Shown in pieces: positions 32,272-42,828 of a stretch of DNA of 60,000 nt. Source of the stretch: Polytrichum commune (lineage: Eukaryota > Streptophyta > Polytrichopsida > Polytrichales > Polytrichaceae). The notes beneath the pieces were generated by a model, which ran no database searches, was not told where the DNA came from, and worked only from the letters and a program-made list of their open reading frames with translations. The stretch's first letter is position 1, and each line of letters starts with the position of its first letter. Location: assembly GCA_950295325.1 (NCBI GenBank), contig OX485803.1, positions 2,110,001 through 2,170,000 on the forward strand, given 5' to 3'. A program made the translations under genes and the position numbers.

Positions 32272-35200
32272 TTAAACATTTGTGGCACTCTTCAACCATT
32301 TCTTCTTCTGGATCGGAAACAGTACTAGTATTAACCGTCTTCCAAGTCTTAGACACCCATAAATGCAACCAAGCACGCCTATCATGGCCGCCAAAATTGG
32401 CATGAACCTAGGTCTTTGAGGCACAATTGCCAGTGAGGCTGCTCCATAGGAAGCCACAATAAAAGCTACTGCAAAGAGCAAAGCTAGCCTAGAGTATGCC
32501 AAACACATCTGTTTGGTCTCCAATTCCTTCAAAAATGGTTCCTGTACTCTCGGAAGAGATGGCACAACCGAAAGCATGATGGATGCAATAGCTGAATAGA
32601 ACGACAAGCTATTGCTGTACAAAAAAAACAAGACAAATGCGTCCCAATAGTGAGCGTAAAGGGTATTGTCCAAGGTTGGTGGCAATGACGGATCCGATCC
32701 ATAACTAAGTGGCGGTTGCAATGGACCCACATACGAAGCGGTTGCAATCAATGCTCCCATAACTGAGACAGCATTTCCTGCCTGACAGAGACTATTACTT
32801 GTATTAAGTGTTTCTTTTGCAATTCGTTCATGCCACCAGTTGAGGAAATCTTCATCACTGATTCCAGGCCCGGGGTTGGCCAATCTACCTCCATCGTCTT
32901 CTTCCCACAATTCCACCCCTGCTTCAAGAAGCATGTTGACACACACTTTTCTCCCACTATGCCCTTTATTGACTCCCCTTACTTGTGGAGAAGATTCATA
33001 TACTTCATCCAACCATAAAACGTTGGGAACATCTACGGCCCAAACATATGGATAGGCTTGTCTGGGTTTTATCATTGTTTTCCAAGTGCAACCATCATCA
33101 TTGCGTGGCTCAAGGATTCCCACCACCGCATAGTGTAGGCTTGTTCGTCCAGCAAGGTCCTTCTTGAATTGATGAACACGGTTATTGTTCATGAGGTGAC
33201 GTAGAATCTTTGTATTTCCTGAAGATGCAGCTAAACATATAATTGGAAGAGCTCCGTATACTTCAGTTGACTGCAATCCAAACACAACAATCAACAAATC
33301 AATCCTCAACTCGTTTGATCTTACTAGAATGTAATGTGACCATTTGAAACATGCCCAAATTTAATATTCCTTGAATGTTTGTCCATAGATACGTCCTATG
33401 CTTGTTCAAGGTATATATGGAATTACAACTATCTTCTTGTCAACTATCTCATCAACTAGTTAGTAATTCAAAACTATAGGGTGAAGACGAAGTGAATTAT
33501 ACAATGCTACATGTTTGAATTATGTAACAAAAGAATACACGTATGGTTTATGGGCCTTCCAACAATATTTCCTTAATGAAACACCTAAATTTGAATGGTA
33601 TGTAGTCAGGTTTGTATCTCTGAACGGACATAATTATGAACTTTATGTGTATTTCCCATTCTAATCCCAATATTTAATGATATGATGACCTCAATATTAT
33701 AGCTTCAAGAATATATCCAATATGATGACCTAATATAACGACTCCCAAGTATATTTCCTATATTTCATATGTTCATATCTACTATACCTCTTTATTCCAA
33801 TTGTTTCAAGAAAATTTAGAGGTTTACTAGATAAAAGAGTTGATACAATGAATATTGAACACACTGAAGAAGCTTACAATGTACAAATTAGTGATGTGAT
33901 GGATAGATAGGATAAGATTCTAGGATGTTGAAAGTGCATTAGTGACCTTCAAAAATAAATTGGAACACAAACCCGTTGATGTTACATCCCTTATCCTAAA
34001 CAATCATACATGGATGTACGATAACATGCATACATTGAGCATTTTCAGCTTTATCCATGTACACGTTTTTAATTCCAATAAGTGTCATTTATGGAAGTGT
34101 AACAAACTTTTTATGCTACCCCCAGAATGTATCTTACAAGTTTCCCTGCCCTCTTACATGATCTGTATAATAAGTGTCAAGAGCTATCGAAGCTAAAGTA
34201 TATGAATATTTCATAACAGAGTAATTCAGATATGGAAGAAATTGCTCCATCTATGAATATGCATTTTAATTGTGAGACACCATTTATGAATTTGGAAATT
34301 CCAAGAATCAACTTTAATGTGATTAGAATAAATCATGGTCAATTCAATTAATGCCATGTCCCCACTTTCTACTTTGTTCTTAACTTTCACATATATAATT
34401 CTGAAACATTTCTTTCCGGATTATAACCATACATGATTATCACTCACCGTAATATCTGAAATCCATAGGCTCAAAGACTTAGTATACGAAAAAATTCTAA
34501 AAAATATTGTAGAAAACAACTAACATTTTCTTGATACATTCACTTTACAAAACTGGTTGTGTTCATGTGTAAATCCAAATTCGCATGTAGAATTATAATT
34601 TATAATCACATCTTGTTTAATCTCAAAGTAGAAAAATCAAAAGTAGCATTGTATTCAGAATTAGAGCGTTGTTATGAATGAGACGAAGATAGCCGACAAA
34701 GTTCTACAAGAAACACCAATATCCGTCTACGTTGAAATGGAACTATTTGATATTTTGACCCTAGATTTGAAAATAAATATCAACCCAATGAACCACATAC
34801 AAAATATACTAAGGGACCCGTTGGGAAAGATCCTCACCTCACCCATAGTCTTATCAAGACTCGGAAGTAAGACCTCCAATACGTCGTCATCTGCCAACAA
34901 CAGGGCCAGGGACAACACTGTCCAGTGATCAAACATTTCATTTGGGAGAAATTCGCAGTATATATTCCTTTCCAGCGTGAAGTGATTAAAATTATCACAT
35001 AGTTCTGTGGAAGCCCGTAATAGCTGGTCAACAATCTCTGGATTATTGTGAAGAACGGCCAAATGAATGGCTGTGCAATATGGATTCTTTCCAAACTCTT
35101 CCAAACTATCTGGATTTATACCATAATTTCCAGATATTCTTGCCGTAATAATTTCAATGTCCGCACTGGAGATGAGTTTCCCAATTGCATCCGAGTAAGG

Positions 35201-36061
35201 TTGGGTTGCAGCTAAGTGCAAGGGAGTCCATCCCCTACCATCTCGCACGCCCAAGAAATTATGCGCCGGTTCCTCATGGTCATAAAATTTCCACGATCTT
35301 AATAAATTCTCCAGCACATGATCCCTGTCCTCGGCAGGTGCAACTGCTACGGCAACATGCAGCGGAGTCCTCCCTTGGAAATCTCGGAGCTGCATCAGCT
35401 CATTCAACTGCTCAATACTGCCATCTAAGCAGTGCGTTATAACATCCTTCACGAACTCCTGGCCATCTACTCTTGAGCAAGCATGGTGGAAGAGGAACAG
35501 ATACTTATGGATGCCAAAGCTACTACAGAAGTTGTAGTCCACGTTCTGCTCAAACGATTCGATCAAACCCCCATGACGCTCCTGCAACACGGAGGTTATG
35601 ACCCTCTCTACTCTATTTACATTCTCCCGAGTGAGTTTATATTCACTTTGCCAGAAATCAGCTAAAAAGGGTGTAAAGCATGAACTAGCAGGTCCACCTA
35701 GCATCATGTGATCACCGCTGTACCCAACAATTTTGGAAGCTATGTCTACGGCATTCATCCCGCACCTGCCATCAATTGCAACTGTCAGTTTATGTACACA
35801 TTGGGCGTTGACGTCGGGGAAAAATCCTCGGATGATGTGCACTAATTCCAAGCTTCCCTGCATGGCAGCCACGTGCAAAGCCGTTCGTCCTGCCTTGCCA
35901 GTTTTTAGCAATGAAGCACTTCCCTCATCCTGCCTAAGAAGGCTCATTAGCGTCTTACAATCTTTACGCTCAATAGCTCGATACCATGCCGTGGTGCTTT
36001 CTGCCTCGAAAAGAACTAGTTCACGAGTCCGGCGTCCAGAACCTGCTTCGCCGTTATGCAA
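32272..36061 (-). CDS. Ankyrin-repeat protein with C-terminal PGG membrane domain (ACD6/ITN1-like)
   Basis: Exon 1 is 36061-34838 (408 codons; donor GAG|GTGAGG). Exon 2 is 33270-32272 (332 codons plus stop; acceptor TTGCAG). The junction is phase 0 across a 1.57-kb intron. Total length is about 740 residues. Ankyrin-type helices are visible at GRTALHVAAMQG, GRTPLHVAVA, GWTPLHLAATQ and GRTSLHYAVVG. The C-terminus has a PGG-like region (residues about 580-610: SLCQAGNAVSVMGALIATAS) followed by three to four hydrophobic segments and a basic tail. Plant proteins of this build are plasma-membrane or ER proteins linked to immunity and salt responses. The exact ligand or partner cannot be read from sequence. 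There are no stops or frameshifts, and the gene lies outside the transposons, so this is the best host-gene candidate in the window. Confidence 0.85.
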
Positions 36062-36480
36062 CCTGGTAGGAACGTATCCCCTCCTACGTTAAAATTATGT
36101 TCCACGCATTTATTGCTGGTTTGAGCAAAAAGAATTTTCAGGTTCTTCCCTAGACTTTACAAAACTGTAATGTCCTTCACTTTTGAAGCTACAAGCAAAA
36201 GACCTCAGAATGTAGATCACCTAGTATAGATTTGGACCACAGGAAGCATATATATTGAAAATTGGAATATAGCAGCTTCTAGGATACTCTTATAAAATTG
36301 ATTGCAAATCAGCCTCGATGGAATGCTTCACCTGTCATGATAACTGAATGATTTTACATACTACACTCTGTTACATATTGGTAGACACAACCAAGCTTCA
36401 GCCTCGAATACAACCTGCCCTAGCAAATCTAGGCCTCACCAGTTCCCGGGTAGATGGTGGAAATCTGAATGCCCAATGCG

Positions 36481-37260
36481 TTACCTGATACTTGAGCCTT
36501 CTTCGGACGCACGACTCATAGTGACTTGCTTCTTGAAAGACTTGCCCGCCTTTCCCGACAGGGAAGTGCTGCGAACCAAAAACAATGAAAGGCCTATTCA
36601 GTACAAAGCTTCGTCAAAGGTCCCCTAACATGCTTCAATAGAAAGCAGGCATTGCTCCATTGAAGTGAACGAGACATAAACCACGCAACTTAATTGACAA
36701 GTCTCAGTAACTTGCAGCTAAAGAAGGGCTTAACAGTAAGTTCCGCAAATATTTTAAGTGCTTAGAATAAACTTCCGGAGTATTAGTAACAAAGTTTTCT
36801 TACGATAATTTTCAGAAGGTAGATCCTTTTTCGGTTGAAGAATATGAACTTTCTGAGGCAGTCGAACCAGCTGTATCTCTCTTCGTGGCTTTCATTCCAC
36901 ATGTCAAAACAAAACACATCGTTGTAAGATCAAAGCACTGTCATGAGCGCCACAGATTTGCAAGAATCAAACACAGTCGACTCCAAAGTTCAAACCGAAC
37001 TGTAATAGTCATCCCGGCTCCCGAAATTATGTTATAGAGATCATCATGTATAAATGTTCCTGTTACTATCCATATATTTCATACATTAAAACCATTCCGT
37101 TCATATAGACAAAAATGAATATGTGTATCACATTGAAAAGTTCACATGGTGTACTTGGCGCCGCACCAGCGGAAGATGCCTTTGGCTGTCCAAAATCATG
37201 CTCTGACTTCAGAGGACCTGTTGGTACCTCAAAGCTACAGGCTCCATTCAAACACTCCAT
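36481..37260 (-). CDS. Possible small Ser-rich multi-exon gene
   Basis: Three short stretches on the minus strand look coding. 37260 to about 37130 starts with an ATG (MECLNGACSFEVP). About 36895-36820 is a Ser/Thr-rich run (KRDTAGSTASESS). 36568-36481 follows a TTCGCAG acceptor and ends GSSIR plus TAA. I could not make one consistent in-phase splice model through the middle stretch. The product is unrecognised. It may be a small plant gene upstream of the ankyrin gene, or a relic. Confidence 0.28.
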
Positions 37261-38140
37261 GTAACCAAAAACTGCACCAATTTTCGGTTTTGTGAAATTT
37301 TATTTATGTTTTTGAATGGTTGTATATCAGTGACCCAAAACAAAACAGACTACAATACTCGTACAATTGTAAACCCTTCGATGAAGTCCTTCACCTAAAT
37401 CAAATGCCTTTCTTGTCCAGAACAACAGGTTTCACTGATCACCGCTTGATTTGAAAGCACCATCAATATTGATACAGGGCTACGTGCAGACCGGAATGCA
37501 TTCGACCCCCAAGATGCAAAATTATGCAAACTATGCTCATCCGGGGACCAGTTCTACATGGGTGCACACATTTCAGCGTAATTCACATCACAAAGAAAAA
37601 CAGTGAAGATGCTAACAATGTATTAAACAGGCACGAAGAGCATAAACAAAGTTCCTAAAATCGCAACACAATGTGATAGTAAAGTGTCTCGAGTACCATG
37701 TCGGGATCCTGCTAATCTGCAAGCATACTGCAGTCGCAAACACACATCTACACTTAAGTTACATTGCAAATGTTACTGACGGTAAGTATTCCCTTCAAGT
37801 GGTCGTCGCGCAGGCGAGCTACAAGATCAACACCTTGCAAAGTGCAGGGTTCTCATTAGAGCTGCTCCTTGCCCACACGATCTCCAACATAAGTGCATTA
37901 CCGGATGAGATATCTTATTTACTTGTGTTCCGTCAGATTGCTGGCCCAAAACCCAGAATGCGGGAGGAACGGATGTTAACAAGGGCTTGCGACATAGGGA
38001 AGCCCGCACATACGCTTTTGAAGACACCAGTTCCGAGAAACGGACCCCTAATCCTAAACCCTAAACCTTGGCCTACCGACCTCAGTTTCAAATCCCGCCT
38101 TTTCAACATGCACTCCACATGAGCGCCGACCTGCTTGTGC
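37261..38140. other. Intergenic, overlapping weak frames only
   Basis: Frames on both strands at 37673-38122 overlap each other, and none has a recognisable motif. Nothing else is seen. Confidence 0.35.
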
Positions 38141-38202
38141 AGACAAAATTCAAAGATGCTGTCAGGTAATCAAAAATAAGTCAGCATCTTTGAATTTTGT
38201 CT
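38141..38202. repeat. 21-bp perfect inverted repeat with third partial copy
   Basis: AGACAAAATTCAAAGATGCTG at 38141-38161 is inverted at 38182-38202 across a 20-bp loop. TTCAAAGATGCTGTCAGG then recurs in direct orientation at 38207-38224. It may be the remnant of a small foldback element just outside the hAT element. Confidence 0.8.
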
Positions 38203-38352
38203 GTGATTCAAAGATGCTGTCAGGACTCTATAAGTGTTACCCCTATAATGGGCATTCCCATTTCCCACCTGACTTTAGTTAAGACCCAAAGTATTTCCTA
38301 AAAACCGGGTAAAGCTCCCTCGGTTATAGCGGAGGCATCCAACTATCCCAAT

Positions 38353-40132
38353 CAGTGTTCAAGATTGAAGCCCTCATATGAGTTTCATTTTGAAGGGCTC
38401 TAAAATTTGAGCCCTTCGGTTGAAGGGCTAGTTCAAATTCAAGACGTCAATTCAGTAATATAGAAATAAAATATAAAAAACTCATATTAAACTTATGCAT
38501 GATTTATATGGTGCATGCTTCCAATACAATGTGAAGAATTAAGAATCAACCATCTAACTCCACCTCTTCTAGTGATAATGCCCTACGCTTGTTGGTTCTT
38601 GTGCCAATTTTCCAAGATTCAAAAATACTATCCCAATCCATGAATTCAACTCCTAACCCATTTAGACTAACCCTCATTAAAGCATCTAGTGTGTCAAGGT
38701 TGAGTCTAGTTCTCCTTTCACTCTTAACCCAATTTTGCTTTGAAAAACCACGCTCACAAACAGCAGTGCTAGTTGGGATCACAAGTATGGCTTGCCATAG
38801 CGACATCATAGTTGGCCAATTAATCATGAACTCCCGGTCATTGCCACAAAAAACCCAAGCTTCTTGCATACTTCGGCGTTCACAAACGGAACATAACATC
38901 TCCACGAATTCTAGCAATTCCGCATTGCATTGATTAACAAGGTCATCGCTCCAACGGAAATGTGTCACCAACCGGTGCAACCATTGTTCCGTTAATGTCC
39001 CTCTGTCCAATTCATCTACGGGATAGTGCTTCGGGCTAAAAAGCCGGGCCGCATTGAAAATGGACAAGTCAGGAAATCGATCATTGAGTGAATCGATGAT
39101 CTTTTGCACATACTGCCTCCCCAACATGATGCATGCCTCCAATGAGCCTCCTACGTCACACTCGGGCATGGAATCATAATGCAAGATATGCATTTTTTCA
39201 CACCCAAAACTATCAACATACAATATCTGTCCATTGGGTACCACCTCGCGGAGAAACTTTCCTAGGTGTTTGGTTGTCATGCCAAAACTTACACCCATAT
39301 AGTGTCTACGAAACAAGCTGATTGTTACATCAATCGTAGAAGCTATGCTAGTGATATCTACAAGATCAAACTGAAACTTGCGATTGACCTTATTCAACTC
39401 TGATAATATATCAGCTAGCATGTGAATGAAAAATTGGAACTGAAGAGAAGTTAGATCCTTGTACCATGTGGGTTTTTCAACCTCCCAAATTTCTAAAATT
39501 GCAGGCATACAAAATACCAATCTCTCCATGACCAAGCCACGGGATAACCATCTCACCGAATGGATCTGTAAAGCTGCACGGGACTCTTCACGGAATGCAA
39601 GCAATAATTTCTCCAAAACTCCACTCCTAATGCACTCGCAGCTGCAATTGCACTAATTGATGATCCTTTCAGAACCCCACCATCATGCTCCACCACTACC
39701 AGTGTGTTGGCCTTCACCCCACAAAAAAACATTCATTCGTGATTAGCCTGTGAATTACATCACAAACCTTTAAATTTGTAGACCCAAATCAGCACTGATT
39801 TCACATTGATTGAATCACATCACACTACAACACTGACTCAATGCTTACCAAAGAAAGGGTTGGATTCCAATCTTTTGCAAGACCTAAAAAGTTGAATTCC
39901 AAGTCAGATCGATGTTGAATGAATCATTTGCTAGGTGTTGAGGTTGTCACTGTAGCGACCTCCTCGTCACTGTAGCGCTACAGTGTTGACGGGTGTAAAA
40001 ATTTTGAGGACGTCAAGTGAAGTTTTCATTTTGAGTTTGGGGTTGCATTTTGAAGGGCTGTTTTGAGAGAGGTATATTTTGAAGGGCCAAATCGCGTTTG
40101 AAGGGCATTGAAGACTTCAATCTTGAACACTG
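38353..40132 (-). mobile_element. hAT element, 1,780 bp, with ATCCCAAT target duplication
   Basis: The termini CAGTGTTCAAGATTGAAG and its exact complement are 18-bp inverted repeats. ATCCCAAT flanks both sides (38345-38352 and 40133-40140), the 8-bp duplication expected of hAT elements. Subterminal regions are full of TGAAGGGC and GAAGGGCT motifs, likely transposase binding sites. At 1.8 kb it is shorter than full-length hAT elements. Confidence 0.93.
38546..39616 (-). CDS. Truncated hAT transposase (C-terminal half)
   Basis: 356 codons. The C-terminal dimerisation block is clear: LWQAILVIPTSTAVCERGFS, then RTRLNLDTLDALMRV. The N-terminal BED zinc finger and the first catalytic Asp region are missing; the frame opens with SVRWLSRG, which lies mid-protein in relatives. 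Upstream sequence to 39720 still looks coding-like but is out of frame. The protein is therefore probably not a full transposase, although a dimerisation-competent fragment could be made. It sits entirely within the hAT element. Confidence 0.8.
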   Translation of the reverse strand: MEKLLLAFREESRAALQIHSVRWLSRGLVMERLVFCMPAILEIWEVEKPTWYKDLTSLQFQFFIHMLADILSELNKVNRKFQFDLVDITSIASTIDVTISLFRRHYMGVSFGMTTKHLGKFLREVVPNGQILYVDSFGCEKMHILHYDSMPECDVGGSLEACIMLGRQYVQKIIDSLNDRFPDLSIFNAARLFSPKHYPVDELDRGTLTEQWLHRLVTHFRWSDDLVNQCNAELLEFVEMLCSVCERRSMQEAWVFCGNDREFMINWPTMMSLWQAILVIPTSTAVCERGFSKQNWVKSERRTRLNLDTLDALMRVSLNGLGVEFMDWDSIFESWKIGTRTNKRRALSLEEVELDG

Positions 40133-40140
40133 ATCCCAAT

Positions 40141-41491
40141 GCACCTACAAGAACTTGCTCCGGAGATTTCCAAGTAGGTTTTAGTTAAGTAGCTTTCACA
40201 CATGTTCATGGTTTTATCTACCAAGCAATGAATGTTGGGTAGTTTTTGTCCCATCCCCAAATGCCTTACTACTCACCTACCGTATCTTACCATCGGTTTT
40301 TGTTAATGGAGCTCCTCGTGCCCTCATAGCTAAGACTAAAAAGCAACCAATCACAAGGGTGGGAGGCGACACTTTTAAAGTTCCTATATTCTTGCCTCAT
40401 GTTTAGGTACCGATGGGAGGGTCGGTGGTTGAGGCTTAAAACCTCCACTTTTAAGCCATGCCACATCATTTGCCACCTAGGCTCAGCACTAAAAAGAGCC
40501 GTATGTGTGAACCCTATATAACTAAAACCGCTTTTAGACTAAAACTACTTCTAACTAATGTCAGGTGGGAATGCCCCATAAGCGTTATAATTTCATATAT
40601 GTTAAGAAATTTTTACCCCCCCACAAAAACAAAATTGGTAAGACTAGTGAGTGTTATGGGTTAAGTGTTATAACATGCTCTACTCCTTTCTTTGTGAATT
40701 GCACCTTTATAAGTGTTGATTTTGAGAAAATCAAGGTAATAATATATAAAAGCATACATTTTAAACATGTAATCACATTTATCTCATTTTTTTTGCGAAC
40801 AAGTCAAATGTTCTCTCTTATTTAGAGATCCTTTCTCCTTGTGCACTTTCAAGCAATTTGGGAGAGGAGATGGCAGACAAAGAAGGTGAATGCTCATGAA
40901 TACCTCAATGATGAGATGGAGTTTGATTTAAACAACCCCTATGAACCCACCGATGAGGAGTTTTTGGATATGTATTCCTCAAAACATCAAGAAATTGATG
41001 TTGATGAGGGTATGGTTGATGTGGTAGAAGGAGATGCAGGATTGAGTGTTGTTGACTGTTCTCTAAAGACTTCGAACAAAGACCAAATGATGCCCTATCA
41101 CACATCAGGTGCATTCAAAGACTTCAAAAGGAAGTTTCATCTCATCGGTTAGTTTAGTTGGAAGAATCTCGTCAAGTTACTACTATATAGATTATTTCTT
41201 TCAATTAGTTTAGTCGAATTATGTATTATCATTTGTACTTTCATTTTTATTCTTATAAAATGTTATGTTCTTCATTTTTGGAAATTTTAAGTGTTATTTC
41301 TATAAATGTTATCAATGATCGGTATAAATTCTATGAGTGTTACTTGTTATAGTTCTATATATGTTTTTTTTTTGGTACTCCCAACTTGTACCATTAATAG
41401 AGTCTTGATTGTATTTTGTGTCACGTGGCCGGCCGGGGATTTGTGGCACTCAAGTAAAGTCATCCGGTAACGAAAATTGGATGAGTTCATC
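40141..41491. other. Intergenic between two hAT copies
   Basis: One plus-strand frame at 40841-41152 encodes an acidic 103-residue peptide (EMEFDLNNPYEPTDEEF, then DVDEGMVDVV) with no recognised domain. It may be the tail of a degraded gene. The rest is AT-rich. Confidence 0.35.
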
Positions 41492-41883
41492 CAGTGTTCA
41501 AGATTGAAGCCCTCATATGAGTTTCATTTTGAAGGGCTCTCAAATTTCAGCCCTTCAGTTGAAGGGTTGGTTCAAATCTGAGACGTCAATCCAAGAATAT
41601 AGAAATGAAGTATAAAACTCATATTAAACTTGTGCATGAATTACACGGTACATGTTTCTAGTACAATGTGGAGAATTAAGAATCAACCATCTAACTCCAC
41701 TTCTTGTAGTGACAATGCCCTACACTTGTTGGTTCTTGTGGCGGGCAGATTATATTGAGGACTTCAAGTGATGTCTTCATTTTCAAGTTGGGGTTGCATG
41801 TTGAAGGGCTATTTTAAGAGAAGTATATTTTGAAGGGCCAAATCGCGTTTGAAGGGCATTGAAGACTTCAATCTTGAACACTA
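41492..41883. mobile_element. 392-bp deletion derivative of the hAT element
   Basis: The first 260 bp match 38353-38610, including the end of the transposase frame. The last 130 bp match 40000-40132. The interior is deleted. The terminal G of the right repeat is mutated to A. AGTTCATC flanks both sides (41484-41491 and 41884-41891), so it transposed as a non-autonomous copy. Confidence 0.9.
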
Positions 41884-41944
41884 AGTTCATCATCAAGAAG
41901 CTCGGATGGAGCTTACTTTAGTGAAACACCTCCAAGTTGGCATG

Positions 41945-42013
41945 GAGGGAAGCTATCTTATGAGCGATGAGCAGTAAGCGGTGAGCGGTGAGCAGTAACA
42001 CATGAGCAATGAA
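41945..42013 (+). repeat. E2 left terminal inverted repeat
   Basis: About 70 bp, imperfectly inverted with respect to 54220-54288. It contains GCTATCTTATGAGC identical in both ends and five to six GAGCRRT sub-repeats, which may be transposase binding sites. Confidence 0.85.
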
Positions 42014-42139
42014 TCCAAATTTAGTAAAGACACACGGGTTTAGGGTACACAACCACAATTTTGACAAATTAATTGCATATTTTCAATTGTAAATTGCAAG
42101 TATTTTAAATGAAACATAAATGAAAGGGCCCTATTGCCA

Positions 42140-42350
42140 TGGATCATTTAAAGCACTTTCAATACATTGCTGATTTTTATTATAATAATCCAAACAAATA
42201 CATGTAATTTATTGACATCCTTATACATGTAGTTACAACCAACACTTGTACAACTACTCACATTCTATAACAGCAACAAATTCAAGTAGGTGCATAACCT
42301 CATTATACGTATATGTAGGTGCCATAATTGTGAGCCACTCAAACCGCTCA
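42140..42350 (-). repeat. Second copy of the MULE gene 3' end
   Basis: Matches 42715-42905 over about 200 bp: GATTTTTATTATAATAATCCAAAC, then TACTCACATTCTA, then CCTCATTATA and GTATATGTAGGTGC. It includes the last codons of the transposase. A segmental duplication in the left arm of E2 therefore brackets 42360-42710. Confidence 0.75.
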
Positions 42351-42419
42351 CGGGTTGAATTAAGGCCCACAATCTACAAAAGCAAGGAAATTAGATAATA
42401 GAAATTGTCAATATGTAGG

Positions 42420-42630
42420 TAGTTACTAGGTTTTGAGACATCCGCCTGTGGATGCGAGTTGTGTAAGAGACTGGTATTAGGTCTGGATCAACCCGGGTTC
42501 GAATCCGGTTGGTTACATTGACTGGTGCTATCCCAAATTGAGCTAGTGATAAAGCAGGAATAATCTATAGGCGGATACCAAGAAGACATTACTATGCGGA
42601 TGTGCGTAGAATCTTCTTAATTATTTTTTA
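42420..42630 (+). mobile_element. Possible tRNA-derived SINE between the duplicated MULE ends
   Basis: GGTTCGAATCC at 42496-42506 is a perfect polymerase III B-box-like T-arm, preceded by CCC and followed by GGTT. A convincing A-box is not seen, and the cloverleaf cannot be folded, so this is not a functional tRNA. The 3' end near 42625 is T-rich. It could be a SINE or a chance tRNA fragment. Confidence 0.3.
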
Positions 42631-42828
42631 TTTTTAGAAACTTGTTATTATTTATCCGTATGAATCAATGAAACCGCTCACGGTTGGGTGTAGTCTAAAT
42701 AGAAATGAAGTTACTGAATCATTTGAAATACTTTCAGTCCATTGCTAATTTTTATTATAATAATCCAAACCAAAACATGTCATTTATTGACATTGAAATA
42801 TATGTTATTTAATAGAACACTTGCAATA

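Noticed and set aside
36062-36480. Further exon of the ankyrin gene upstream of 36061
   Set aside because: Exon 1 starts with a good ATG, the upstream frame is closed, and no donor with matching phase was found.
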